Source: Erigeron canadensis (Eukaryota > Streptophyta > Magnoliopsida > Asterales > Asteraceae). From it: a stretch of 64,000 bases of DNA. The DNA lies in NCBI RefSeq assembly GCF_010389155.1, contig NC_057769.1, positions 17,050,735-17,114,734 of the forward strand. The letters run 5' to 3'. The notes beneath the pieces were generated by a model. It did not search any database. It was not told where the DNA came from and saw only the letters and a program-made list of their open reading frames with translations. The translations under genes and the position numbers were made by a program. Positions 34,347 to 47,100 of this stretch are shown here, in pieces (position 1 is the stretch's first letter; each line of letters starts with the position of its first letter).

Positions 34347-35033
34347 TTATAAAGAGATAGAATGAAAGAAAGAAAGGAGATGAAAATGTGTTAAGAAAAT
34401 TTAGGGTTTGAAGTTATGAAGGAGAATGAAATGAATATTTGAGAGAATGAGAGAGAAATATGATTAGGAGTAAATGAAGAATGAAGTAAATGAAGGAATA
34501 ATCTTGGAAAAAGATATATATATTTTCAAGGAATTCAAAAGGATTTTCCGTTGAAAATAAATAAAAAAAAAAATTTTGGAATTCAAACCCAATGAAATAT
34601 AATGATATTTTATTGATGGTAATTTTGATCGGGTTTGAAGTCCGAAATAATTTTTGGCGACACGTCCGCATTAAATGCAACAACGGCCATGACCCCACTT
34701 TTTCGACAAAAGCAATTATCATTTTCCTTTACGACGCAAGTAGTATGACACGTCAGCAAAAAGGTATCCTGGAATAGTAAAAATCACGTGTCCACTTGCC
34801 AACTAGGTATCCATTGTATAATAAAAGGTTTTGATGGACTTCAGATTGAATAATTTAAAGTTTTGAGAAAGGTTAAGGAAGTGCAATCTGAACCTTCTCA
34901 TATTCTAGAAATTCTGAAGTCCTTTAGTTTCTGAGCTATTTCAGACAAAGTATTTTCTGAGGCAAAAATTCCCCTTCAGAAAGAAAAATTTCTTTTTCAT
35001 GTAAAAATATTTTTGTCTATTCCCCCTGAATTG
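34347..35033 (-). promoter_or_regulatory. Spacer between pol and 3' gene of B, with promoter-like features
   Basis: Read on the minus strand, a TATA-like AAAATATATATATC (about 34514-34527) is followed by about 165 bases of pyrimidine-rich leader (CATTCTCTC, TCTCTCATTC) and AAACCCTAAA before the ATG at 34346. Elements A and D have a similar arrangement. This could be an internal promoter for the extra gene; inference only. Confidence 0.4.
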
Positions 35034-38000
35034 CTACACAAGATTTAGTATTCCTAACTCACTGATGAGATGTTTAAAAGTTTTGACATCTAAAGGTTTT
35101 GTAAACACATTAGCCAGTTGTTTATCAGTGGGAATGAAATGAATTTCAATATCACCTTTTAAAATATGATCACGAATGAAATGGTACCTGAGATCAATAT
35201 ACTTGGTTTTAGAGTGCATGACAGGATTATGAGATATTGCAATGGCACTTGTGTTATCACAAAATATTGGCGTTCTTGTATACTTAACACCATAATCAGT
35301 TAGTTAATTTTTCATCCATAAAATCTGAGCACAACAACTTGCTGCAGAAATGTACTCAGCCTCAGCAGTTGATAATGATACTGCAGTCTGCTTCTTGCTT
35401 GTCCAACTAACTAATTTGCCACCAAGAAAATGACACCCACCTGTGGTACTTTTCCTATCTATCTTACAACCTGCATGATCAGAATCTGAATATCCCATGA
35501 GATCTAGACTTGAGCCTTTGGGATACCAAAAACCTAGTCTAGGGACACCTTTCAGGTATCGAAAAATTCTTTTTACTGCATTCTGGTGTGCTTCTCTAGG
35601 ATCAGATTGAAATCGTGCACAAAGACATGTTGCAAACATTATGTCTGGTCTACTTGCAGTTAAGTACATCAATGATCCCACCATACCATGATACTTTGTG
35701 GGATCGACAGGTTTTCCATTAGGATCTGAGTCCAAAGTTAATGGTGCAGAAATTGGAGTATCTTTAGAGGAGACTGAATCAAATTGATATTTCTTTAATA
35801 AATATTTGACATATTTTTCTTGATTAATAAAAATACCATCACTAGTTTGTTTTACTTGAAGACCTAGAAAATATGTCAATTCATCCACCATACTCATTTC
35901 ATACTCACAAGACATAATTTTTGAAAACTTGTCATACAATTTTTCATTTGTAGACCCAAACACAATATCATCAACATATACTTGTAAAAGTAAGATATCA
36001 CTTTTCTCATGCAAGATGAATAAAGTGTTATCTATAGCACCTCTACGAAAACCATTATCTAAAAGGTGCTTGTCTCAGACCATACAAGGCTTTGTTCAGT
36101 CGATACACCCAGTGAGGTTTTTCTTTGCTTTCAAACCCTGGAGGTTGATACACATACACAACTTCTTCTAGCTCTCCATTCAGGAATGCACTTTTGACAT
36201 CCATTTGGTAGACCTTGAACTCATGATGAGCTGCAAATGCTAAGAATATTCTGATAGCTTCTAGTCTTGCCACTGGTGCAAAAGTCTCATCAAAATCAAT
36301 TCCTTCTTCTTGTACATAACCCTTTGCAACAAGTCTGGCCTTGTTTCTGATTACATGACCATCTTCATCTACCTTGTTTCGAAAGACCCATCTTGTCCCA
36401 ATTGGTTCTTTCTTTAGATTGGGGGGACATGGAACAAGCTCCCAAACATTGTTCCTTTCAAATTGGTTGAGCTCTTCTTGCATGGCTTCAACCCAACTTG
36501 GATCTTTCAAAGCCTCGTCAATCTTCTTCGGTTCTATCAGTGACAAGAAGCTGACATATAAGCATTGATCGCTTGTGGCTCTTCTGGTCTGAACCCCTCT
36601 ACTTGGATCGCCAATCACTTGATCAATTGGATGTGAGCGAGTCCATTTAGATTAATGACCAGGATGAACAATGATATCAGTGCAAGAACTCCTCTGTCCT
36701 ACTTCAGAAGATGGATCGGAATAAACTATTTCAGTTTCATCTTCTTCATCATTTTGTAAATCACGATTTGCATCATGAAATTCTTCGTTCTGAGATATTT
36801 CAAGGGATACTGATATCTGAGGAGTAGCACGCACATCTGATCCAATAGTCAATTCAGTAGGTAGTTTGAATGTGACTGAAGGATAAAATGGAATGTTACT
36901 TTGCTGATTAGTAGTTGGTTCTGAACTGGATTGAACGGAAACATGTTCAGGTGACTGATCAGATTTGTCATTTTGATCAGAATCACCGAAACTGAAAGGA
37001 TTTTCTGAAGGTGGTTCAGAGACTTGCTTATCAAAGATTGCAGAATTTGATTCATCAAAGGTAACATGAACTGACCCATCAACCTTTTCAAGTCTTTTGT
37101 TATAGACTCTAAAGGCCTTGCGAATTGTTGAATAACCTAGGAAGTAACCTTCATCAGCTTTGGCATCAAATTTGCCTAATATGCTGGAATCATTCAGAAT
37201 GTATACTGGACATCCAAAAACATGAAAATATCCAATATTAGGCTTTGTAGCAAGCAGTTGCAACAGCTTCAGCCCAAAAACATTTTGGAAGACCTGATTC
37301 ATTCAACATACTTCTGGCAGCTTCTATCAGCGTTCAATTCTTTCTCTCTACAACACCATTTTGCTCTGGAGTATGTGCTGAGGAGAAGTTCTGAGATATG
37401 CCAATGTCAGTGCAGAAGGTTTCCAGAGTGGAATTTCTGAATTCAGTGCCATTGTCACTTCTGAGCTGACGTACTTTTCGCTTGTGCTTGAGTTCAATTT
37501 GTTTGATGAGGGCAATAATTTCAGTAGCAGCTTCACTTTTATTTCTGAGGAAGATTACCCAACAATATCTTGAATATTCATCAACTACAACCAGAGTGTA
37601 CTTCTTCCCCGCTCTTGTCTGAACATTCACAGGACCAAAGAGATCCATGTGTAGCATATGAAGTGGTTCAGTGATGCTGAAGTTTTGCTTGGTCTTGAAA
37701 GATGCTCTTTTCTTCTTTCCCATTTCACACCCTGGACATGGCTTGTCTTTATTGAAAGACATGGCTGGTATCCCATCAGCAAGTTGTTTTCTTGACAACT
37801 TATTTATATTTTTGAAATTGAGATGGGATAACCTTTTGTGCCACAACCAATTGGTGTCCTCATCAGCCTTTGTATAGAAACATTGTTCAGAAGTAGCACT
37901 GTTCATATCTACTACATAAATGTTTCCTTTTCTGGGAGCAATCATTACTACCTTCCAATCTCTGTTGAATATGGTGCCTTGTGAAATATCAAATAAAACC

Positions 38001-38195
38001 TTAAAGCCATCATCACAAAGTTGGCTGACATTGATCAGGTTATATTTCAAACCATTCACATATGCAACTTTTGTGAATTTGACCTAACCGTTATTCACAA
38101 TACCATATCCTTCAGTCTGTGGATTTGTGACCAGTCATGGTTCTGCCATCAGCACAGTCAAGAAACCAAGTGTTCTTTTTGCGGTCACCCTGCAC
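35034..38195 (-). pseudogene. Element B pol: PR, INT, RT, RNaseH (frameshifted)
   Basis: Order on the minus strand: a truncated protease start (WFLDCADGRTMTG, about 38145-38185) with about 40 residues missing after it; GAG-pre-integrase zinc region (WLWHKRLSHLN..CPGCEMGKK); integrase core with MDLFGPV, SDNGTEF and TPEQNGVVERKN (37334-38059); integrase C-terminal part (36652-37302); RT with [26 protein letters not shown] (36055-36618) and an intact QVYVDDIVFGS (35304-36014); RNaseH with GYSDSDHAG, STAEAEYISA and HFIPTDKQLANVFTKPL (to 35034). Frameshifts or stops near 37310, 36640, 36050 and 35300 break it. It is the best-preserved pol in the window but cannot be made as one protein. Confidence 0.85.
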
Positions 38196-38206
38196 GTACA
38201 CAAAGA

Positions 38207-40279
38207 TTAGTTCTTTTTGGGAACCCATCTTTTGATGGGTTCACTGGACTTTCCCTGAACAGCCTCAGATTTCTTTGGTATATGGGGAACAGATGGATCA
38301 AAGGGAATTTCAGTAATGATTTCAGATGACACAAAGACAATTGGTTTAACGACTTCAGAAACCTTTTTCTTCTCAGATTTTTGATTTTCTTGTTTAATTT
38401 TCTTTGAAAAAGGTTTTGGGTTTTGTTTGGGATTTTGGGGAGTGCTTTCAACATTTTTTAATCGTGCATTACAGCTTTGCACTTGCCTAGCCAAATTTTG
38501 AAATTGACTTTCAGTTCTTAACAAAATAGACTCTTGATTAGACACCTGAGCTCTACCAGAATCTGAGGTAGAAGGCTCAGCAGGGATGACATTCTTCTTC
38601 TTTTTCTGGTTCTTGGAAACCTGATTTGAAGATTGAGGGGAAGGCTCCTTGGATTTAGCCTTCTTATCTGAAGCACTGGTTTGACATGCTTCAGATTTGC
38701 CCTCAGGTTGTTCCTGGGCTTGATCAGTTATCAGTTTTAATTTTCCAAGTTCTTTAAAAACTATTTCTGGTCTCATTTCTTTTGGAAGAGCATCAAGATC
38801 AGTTATTACAGAAGCAAGATGAAGATCACCAGTGCCATAGGCGATTCTTTGGTTCTCAAAAGTTTTCTTTATGGCAGCTTCTGGAAAAGGTGATTTCATC
38901 CAAGATTTTATTATTTTTTGTTCATTTTCTATGATGATTTTCAGTTCTTCCTTTTCCAACTCTAATTTTGAATATCCACCCAACGATCAGATTCCACATC
39001 AGACTTAACAACATGACTATGATCTTCACGAGCCATGAAACACATATCCCTTACTTCTTCTTCATCATCAGATGACACGTCAGAATCCTCTCATTTTTCA
39101 GTGTCTGCTACCATACAACTATTCTTGTTGGATTCTTCTTGTGCAATCATTGCCATGTGGGCTTTCAGCTTCTTATACTTGGCTTTGTACCCATCATCTG
39201 GCTTCTGAAAGATAGAGTGGTTAGGGGCAGTGTGTGATGAGGAAGGTTGTGATGATCTGCATTCCTTCATAAAATGTCCTTTCTTTCCACATTTAAAACA
39301 TTCAAGATTGGACTTATCAACAGTGTTGTTTGAAGAAAATTGTTTGCCATTTCTTTTGGTTTTAAATTTAAAACGATTAAGGTTTTGGCAATCATAGCAA
39401 CCAGATCATCATCATCATCCTCATCACATTCATGTGATGCATAATCAGAAATACCAACTTTCATTAGTTCAGCTACTATCTTCTTCACAGAATCAGACTG
39501 ATCACTCTCAGAAGATAGTAGGCAGTATCTTGTGGTTCAGAATAATGAACCAGAGCTGACTTGGTAGACGAATTATTCTTTGCATCTTGCTCAGCCACAG
39601 CACTCTCTGGTTTGTTTTCCTCAGTAAATCTAAAAGCACCATACAGAGAGGCCAGAGTGTGGCTGTGAAGGGTGTTGCCTTGCCTTAACACCATGATCAA
39701 AAGCTTTTAATTGATTGACCAAATTTGTAAACCTAAGATATGTTTCAGTTAAAGATTCATTTGGTAATGCAAAAAATGCTTCATATTTTTTATTCAAAGA
39801 CACTTTTCTTGTGGTGACAGTTTCCTTTCTTCCTTCAAATTGTGTTAGCAATTCTTCCCACATCAACTTAGAATTATCAAGTAAAACAAGAGTGGGTTTC
39901 AAACTTTCTGGGACAGCAAAGAGAATCATGTTTTGTAATTTGGAATCTAGGTCAGCCAAACGATGATCTTCTTCTGACCAATGATCTTTCTCTTTGGGTG
40001 TTAACCTAGGGGTCCCATCTTGATTAAAAACAACAGTTGATGCATTCATGGGAACATGAGGACCTTCAACAAGAATGGTGGTCAAGTGTCTTTCAACACC
40101 AGCGATGTACTTGAGCATACATGCCTTCCAAGTAATGAATGTGTCACTATTTCCATTAAATTTAGGTACCGGATTGTTTGGAAAGTGAACATGAACACTG
40201 GGTTGAACTGGTGGTGGAGGTGTGGATTTTGATTCATATTGGCATTTGGGTTAGGATTCGGTTGTTCGGTTCCACACAT
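38207..40279 (-). pseudogene. Element B gag (capsid, CCHC knuckle, coiled-coil tail), frameshifted
   Basis: Starts at the ATG at 40279 and soon shifts frame. Pieces: capsid-like (GVERHLTTILVEGPHVPM, WSEEDHRLADLDSKLQNMIL, LLTQFEGRKE, 39630-40118), TLASLYGAFRFTEEN, a zinc knuckle CFKCGKKGHFMKEC at about 39259-39300, then a C-terminal part (38207-38983) with a coiled coil and RQVQSCNARLKNVE, ending PIKRWVPKKN. The long tail after the knuckle is typical of Sireviruses. A frame change to pol follows directly. Confidence 0.82.
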
Positions 40280-40327
40280 CTTGTGGGATCAAAACAGGTA
40301 TAACAATTTAATGATTTAACCTGGGAG

Positions 40328-40341
40328 GCTCTGATACCAAA
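40328..40341 (-). other. Element B primer-binding site
   Basis: Minus-strand TTGGTATCAGAGCC directly after the LTR end, complementary to the 3' end of initiator tRNA-Met, as in most plant copia elements. Confidence 0.85.
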
Positions 40342-41199
40342 TGTAAGTCCACCTAGCAAGATGTACAAAAGATCAAGATATAACAAGATATAAGGTTAGA
40401 CAATAATAATCACAAGCTATATCAAGAAACCCGACTGGCAAGTAAATCGAAAGTAGACATGACTAGTTAGACTTACGATCCAAATAATGGATAAGAGTAA
40501 TAAAGTATAATTGCTTGAAACTATATAAATTTCTAAATATAATCAAGTATTATGGCAATGAGTCGAGATGTACTTTTCAATATATATTATTTATTGCTAT
40601 AAACCAAATACAAGAGTTGTTGCGAAACAAAGATAATCACACTTGTGAAAGTATCTAAACAACCCCAGAAATACAAATGATCTATGCGACGAGGAATTAC
40701 TCATAAGAATACTTAGAGTAATATCACACGTTGCAATTGCACAAGTACCAAGCAATTTTGCAAGTGTGAGAAGTCTTATATTTATAGGCAAACATGTCCT
40801 GATGACATGGCAATATGCCGTACAAAATATGGTTGGATGGATTTGTGGGACAACATCAGATTCAACTTCAGATTCAACAAAATATGGTAAAGGTAGTTAA
40901 AGCTGCAAAAACACTTTCCTCGTAATCAGTGAAAAAGTGTTGTAAGTACTTTTTCACTGAGCCTCTTCAGATTCAACTTCAGGTAAGATCTTCTCTGAGC
41001 TCTGCTTCTGAGATGATCTTCCTCTTCAGTCTTCAGTCTTTGACTTTCGTCTGAACGTCTTCAGTGTTGGTTGATTCTGAATCTGAAGTGAAGCTTCAGT
41101 GTGCTTTATTCTGAATGACTTCAGAATCCTGAGCAAGCTTTCTTCACTGAGCCTTAACTATTTTGAACAAATTATACTTAGTCGATTTTCGACCTAACA
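40342..41199 (-). repeat. Element B 5' LTR
   Basis: 858 bp, matching 18665-19606 except for scattered substitutions and a replaced segment near 40855-40890, where about 85 bp of the other copy is missing. Confidence 0.88.
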
Positions 41200-41487
41200 A
41201 ATTCCCCCTATTTGTTCTAAAATAGTTCATGGATTTTAGACTTCTATCTATACAAGTTTGTAAGTCTAAAAATACAAGTTTTTGTTTAAGTTGTAAAAAT
41301 ATTTCTAAGGACATCTCATAGATCATGATGCCTTAAGAAAAATTTTCTAGTTTGTTTTCTAACTTAAACTATTTCCTAATAATATGATGTAAATTGTAAC
41401 TATATAGAAGATACTGAGATGATTGTTCAGTTACAAGTACGGAAATGAAATGAAAAAATATTTACAAGTACAAATATTTACAAATGG
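41200..41487 (-). repeat. Extra copy of B's 3' internal end outside its 5' LTR
   Basis: Nearly identical to 19607-19894, the sequence between B's last gene and its 3' LTR, including the purine tract. It should not lie upstream of the 5' LTR. It joins A's gag at an imperfect tandem CCAAATGGGCA (41480-41505), with about 90 codons of A's gag lost. This fits a remnant of a tandem B-B array that share an LTR, later trimmed by a deletion. Confidence 0.8.
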
Positions 41488-41504
41488 GCATCCAAATGGG
41501 CACA

Positions 41505-43222
41505 CATGGTTCTTGTCTTAAAACAAGGTAAGACCTTGCACAACCATACTCTTGCTTCCCTTTATGGAGCCTTCAGATTCACTGAAGATAATGATGCTGC
41601 AAGGATATTGGCTGAGCAAGATGCTTTAAACCATGCTCAGAGTCCCAAGGTCGCCAGCCTTACTGGGCAACCTTGTGCTGCTTTAATGTCTGCTGAGAAT
41701 GTCCAGTTACATTCTATGAAGGAGATGTTAAACAACTTACTGAACTCTGGCCTAACCACAAATCTAAGTAATGGTTGTGAGGAAACTGACGATGATGATC
41801 TGGTAGCCATGATTGCTAAAACCTTTAACAGGTTTAAGCATAAATCTAATCGATTTAATGGGTCCAATAATGCTTCCAGTTCAAATTCTCTGGATAAGGC
41901 CAATCTTATCTGTTATAAGTGTGGTAAGAAAGGTCATTTCATGAAGGAATGTAGATCTAGTCAGATGAACAACCAAACTGGTCCCAAACTGGTCATTTCA
42001 TAAGGCCTAATATAAGAAACTTAAGGCCCAAATTGCTCTCATGTCTCTTGAACAAGAAAAAGAGAAAGAAAAGAACAAGTGCACGATGGGTCAAACTGAA
42101 GGGAAATGGGAACTCTCTGATGACTCATCTGATGATGATGAAAAGATCAGAGATGTGTGTTTCATGGCATTAGAAAATCAACAACCAGTGGTAAAAGATG
42201 ATGTTGTTTTTGGAAGATGGGTGGACATCATTTTAAAGAAGGTAAGAGATTATGATGTTGAGTTGGATACAGAACTAAAACTGGATATTGCTGAATCATT
42301 AAATGATGACTTGTTATTTGTTGAAACTATGAGAACTGACTGTGAAAGATACTTGGAAACAGTTTTAATTGAGTTTAATAACATGAAAAGTCAAATTAAT
42401 GATTTGCAAAGTGTCCAGTTGGCTCTCAAAGAGTCAGATTTGAAAAATGAGGCATTGGAAAGAGATAACCAAAAATTAAAATTTGATCTTGAAAAGGAAC
42501 ACATGGTTGTCAAATCTTGGGTACAAGCATCCGGTAAAAATTATGACACTTTTTCAAAAACCATTGATGCTCAAAAAACTGCCTGGAAATCTGGTGATCT
42601 TCAGATGGCAGCTGTTTTACCCGTAATTCACCAGATGCCAGAATTAGTTAGAGTTGAGACTCCATATGACTCCTCTAACATTGCCAAATCTGAATCCATT
42701 GAGACCACCCTTGTTGAGGTCAAAACTGGAGCCAAAAATGCTAAAGCTCCAATTAAAAAGGTAGATGGTGATAATCCTTTACCTCAAAAGTCCAAAGAGC
42801 CCAAGACTCCAAAGACTCAGAATTCAGCTGAACCCAAGTCCAAAGTTCAGCAGCCTGAAGAAAACAATTTTTTGTTGAAACTAGAGAGTCAACTCCAAAA
42901 TTTGTCAAGGCAAGTACAAAGTTGTACTGCCAGAATAAAAAATCTGGAAGGAGCTTCGTCTTCTTCAGTTGAAAAACAAATTGTTAAAACTCCTCCTTTG
43001 AAGCAAAAGCAAAAACAAAATCAATCTGCTCAAAAAGGAGCAAAATCTGGAATGAAAAAGGAGTATGTTGTTGTTCCCATCAAACCAATTGTTTTTACTC
43101 CTGATGCTGGAAATAATCCTCCAGTTCCAGCCTCCAGTTCCAACCCAAGTAAATCTGCTGAGGCTTCTCAAGAGAAGTCTGGTGGAACCATCAAGAAAAG
43201 ATGGGTTCACAAAAATAACTAA
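41505..43222 (+). pseudogene. Element A gag, central and C-terminal parts
   Basis: Resumes after element B. First frame 41506-42003: TLASLYGAFRFTEDN, an acidic DDDDLVAMIAKT stretch, then the zinc knuckle CYKCGKKGHFMKEC (about 41912-41953). After a stop at 42001-42003 and a short gap, 42041-43222 is a clean frame with SDDSSDDDE, a coiled coil (residues about 60-160), RQVQSCTARIKNLEG and the end KKRWVHKNN. Gag packages the RNA; the extended tail after the knuckle is of the Sirevirus type. Confidence 0.83.
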
Positions 43223-43239
43223 TTATCTACTTGGGTGTG

Positions 43240-46200
43240 CAGGGCGATCGAAAGAAGAATATCTGGTATCTGGACAGCGCTACTGGACGGACAATGACCG
43301 GATGTAAGCCCCTGCTGGAAGAGTTCACTGTCCAAGATGGACCGGTAGTGACATTTGGTAATGATGGAAGTGGGAAAACTGAAGGATATGGTGTCATTGA
43401 CAATGGACAGGTCCAGTTCACAAAAGTTACATTTATTAATGGTTTGAAATATAACCTGATAAGTGTCAGTCAACTTTGTGATGATGGATATAAGGTGTTG
43501 TTCGATATTGCTCAAGGTACCATATTTAACAAGGATTGGAAAGTGGTGATGATTGCACCAAGGAAAGGGAATGTGTACATAATGGACATGGAACCAGCTC
43601 CAAAAGAGCATTGTTTCTATGCCAAAGCTGATGAGGACACCAAATGGTTGTGGCATAAAAGGTTATCCCATCTTAATTTCAAGAATATCAATTAGTTATC
43701 TAGAAAACAACTGGTGGAAGGGATTCCTTTATTTTCCTTTAAAAAAGAAAAGCCATGTCCAGGGTGTGAGATGGGCAAAAAGAAAAGGGCCAGTTTCAAG
43801 ACCAGGCAAAACTTCAGTATCACTGAACCTCTTCACATGCTGCATATGGACATCTTTGGTCCAGTGAATGTTCAAACTAAAGCTGGTAAACGATACACTT
43901 TAGTTGTTGTTGATAAATACACCAGGTATTGTTGGGTGGTATTCATTAGATCAAAAAGAATTGAACTCAAATATACCAAGAAAGTGTGTCAGTTGTGAAG
44001 TGATAATGGTACTGAATTCATCAATAAAGAATTAGAGTCATTTTGCACTGACACTGGCATTTCTCAAAGGAAGACTGCCTACGAAGTCCTTAGGAATCGT
44101 AAACCAAACATTGGATATTTTCATGTATTTGGTTGTCCAGTTTATATGTTGAACGATTCAAGTTAGTTGGAAAAATTTGATGCAAAAGCTGACGAAGGTG
44201 TTTTCGTGGGGTATTCAGATATAAGAAAGGCCTATAGAGTTTACAATTATAGACTCCAAAAGGTACATGAGACAATTCATGTCACATTCGATGAATCAAA
44301 TGAGGCAATCAATAAAAGACCAAGCCTTGATTTATCTCCAGTTGACCCAGTTGATTTTGGTGTATCTGATCAAGTTCATCAATCAGTTTCTACACTAGAA
44401 GATGTTTCCAGTCAACAAGACTTGGAACCAGTTGCACAGAAGAAAATCTCCAGTGACACTCCATTTTATCCCTCCATCAGTTTCAAATTACCACAGAAAC
44501 TGGTGATTGGATCAGATGTTCGTGCCACAACAACATCAGAACCAATTCAGACTTCTCTAGTTCTTCAAAATATGCCTTTATTTGAAGATGATCATGTCAA
44601 TATGCCAGCTGACACTGATGATGAAGTTGAAATAGTTTGGGCTGATCCTTCTCCAGTTGCCACAACTCTTGAAGATCGTCAGGTGTCTTGCACTGATGTT
44701 GTGCAATATCAACCTAGTCAATACACTAAATGGACAGTTGCTCATCCCATTGAGCAAATTATTGTATATCCAGATAGTGGGGTTCAGACTAGAAGAGCCA
44801 CAAGTGAACAATGCTTGAACGTCACCTTCTTGTCACTGATTGAACCGAAGAAGATTGACGAGGCTTTGGCAGATCCAAGCTGGGTTGAGGCTATGCAAGA
44901 AGAACTTAACCAGTTCGAAAGGAACAATGTTTGGGAACTTGTTCCTTGTCATCCAAGGTTAAAGAAAGAACCCATTGGAACGAGGTGGGTCTACCGAAAC
45001 AAGATGGATGAAAATGGCAATGTTATCAGGAACAAATCAAGATTGGTTGCCAAGGGTTATTGTCAAGCAGAAGGTATTGATTTCGATGAAACTTTTGCTC
45101 CAGTTGAAAGACTTGAAGCCATTAGAATTTTCTTGGCTTATGCTGCTCATTTGCAATTCAAAGTCTTCCAGATGGATGTCAAAAGTGCGTTCCTGAATGG
45201 AAAGCTGGAAGAAGAAGTGTATGGTAAGTAGACTCCAGGTTTCTTGAACGAAAAGCATCCTCACTGGGTATATAGAGTAAACAAAGCTTTGTATGGTCTT
45301 CGTCAAGCCCCAAGAGCCTGGTATGACACTCTAACTAAACATCTTCTTAATAATGGTTTTCAAAGAGGTGCAATAGATAATACCTTGTTTATCTTGAAAG
45401 AAAAAGGTAATATCTTGTTGGTACAAATTTATGTTAATGACATTATATTTGGGTCAACTGATGATGGAATGTGTAAAAGGTTTTCAAAAATCATGTCTCA
45501 AGAATATGAGATGAGTTTAATGGGTGAATTAACATTTTTCTTAGGTTTACAAATTAAACAAACCATGGATGATATTTTTATTAACCAAGAAAAATATGTA
45601 AGAGATTTGTTAAGAAAATATAAATATGATTCTATCCCATCGAAAACCACACCTATTTCAGCTCCATTAAATTTGGATTCTGACCCAAATGGTAAACCAG
45701 ATGACCAAAAGGAATATCATGGAATGGTTGGTTCACTGATGTATTTGACTGCCAATCGACCAGATACAATGTTTGCAATATCTCTATGTGCCAGATTTCA
45801 GGCTAATCCAAAAGAATCACATTTGCATGTTGTTAAGCGCATTTTCAGGTACCTGAAAGGGTGCCCTAGCCTTGGTCTTTGGTATCCCAAAGGCTCAGCG
45901 TTAGATCTAATGGGTTATTCAGATTCAGATCATGCAGGTTGTAAGATTGATAGGAAGTCTACAACTGGTGGTTGTCACTTCCTTGGGGGAAAAACTGGTG
46001 AGTTGGACCATTAAGAAGCAGACTTCGGTCTCAATGTCAACTGCTGAGGCAGAGTACATTTCTGCGGCCAGTTGCTATGCCCAGATTCTTTGGATCAAAA
46101 ACCAGTTACTTGATTATGGTATGAAATACACAAGAACCCCAATCTTTTGTGACAACACCAGTGCAATTGCTATATCTCAAAACCCAGTGATGCACTCAAA

Positions 46201-46374
46201 GACAAAGCATATTGACATCAGGTATCACTTCATTCGTGATCATGTTATGAAAGGAGACATTGAAATACATTTCATCCCCACTAATAAACAGTTAGCTGAT
46301 GTTTTTACAAAACCTCTTGATGAGAAAACTTTTAAACATCTCATCAGTGAACTGGGTATGTTAAATCCTCATTA
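43240..46374 (+). pseudogene. Element A pol: PR, INT, RT, RNaseH with deletions and stops
   Basis: Protease start WYLDSATGRTMTG (about 43260-43300). GAG-pre-integrase WLWHKRLSHLN..CPGCEMGKK with a TAG at 43693-43695. The integrase keeps MDIFGPV and SDNGTEF but has a TGA just before the latter (43996-43998) and a deletion of about 100 residues at 44067-44070, which removes the catalytic Glu region. RT has [22 protein letters not shown], a TAG at 45229-45231 and YVND in place of YVDD (near 45432). RNaseH is frameshifted near 46000 but keeps STAEAEYISA and HFIPTNKQLADVFTKPL. It enters in a different frame from gag. Not functional. Confidence 0.86.
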
Positions 46375-47100
46375 AAGTGGAGAGGCCCTCCAGTCGAGGA
46401 TGGTCCATGTGATCCTTGATTGGTTGGGGATTGAACGCCTTGATGTACTCAAAGACCAGTCATTGATCAAATAGATCACATTTTTAGGGGGAAAGACTCA
46501 AAATATTTTTCCAATTAAAATTCGTTTTATTTTGAAAAATGCAACTGGTGAATTTCTCAGTTGAAATTGGCATCTGGAAAATCTCTCCAGTATGCTAGTT
46601 TGGTCTTGTGTTAAACTGGTGGTCAACCAGATTTCATAACGTTATGTTTTACTTGGTCAATACTTGTGACACGTGATGATACTCGAGTGTTTGTATCACA
46701 CTCACAAACGTCACCTGACATGTCTTACGTGTCAAGACTTTTTGCTGAAAATTATTGCACTTTTTATGGGAATTGTTGAAGTTAATGGGTGAGTGGGAAT
46801 ACCAGTCGTCATAGCATTAAATGTTTGATGGGAGGTATTAAATGTTTTTAAACTCTTAAAATTACTAAAAAATCAAATTTTGAATTTGTTTGTAAAATTT
46901 GGGGATTAAAATATCTTTGCGTATATATATTGGTAATATTTTATTGCCTATATATACCCCACTAAATAATTTTCTCATTTACTTCGCACAAAAATTCCTT
47001 TCATTTACTCTTCCAATTATTCACAATTCCAGATCTCTTTCTCTCTTTCTTTTTTAAATCCAAAACCCTAAATCCAAAATCTCAAATTGCTCCTAAATCT
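46375..47100 (+). promoter_or_regulatory. Spacer between pol and 3' gene of A, with promoter-like features
   Basis: Non-coding. A TATA-like CCTATATATACCCC (46949-46962) is followed by a pyrimidine-rich stretch (TCTCTTTCTCTCTTTC, 47034-47050) and AAAACCCTAAATCC, looking like a plant promoter plus leader. It corresponds in position to 34347-35033 in element B. Confidence 0.42.

Larger units (their letters stand above)
18665..41199 (-). mobile_element. Element B: Ty1/copia (Sirevirus-like) retrotransposon nested in A's gag
   Basis: On the minus strand: 5' LTR 41199-40342, primer site at 40341-40328, gag 40279-38207, pol to 35034, extra gene 34346 to 19901 (split by element C), purine tract GGGGGAATT at 19615-19607, 3' LTR 19606-18665. 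The two LTRs differ by about 3% in the part compared, plus an ~85-bp deletion in the right copy. The RT box is an intact YVDD, but frameshifts break every gene. The right boundary is abnormal: a copy of B's own 3' internal sequence lies outside the 5' LTR. Confidence 0.87.
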
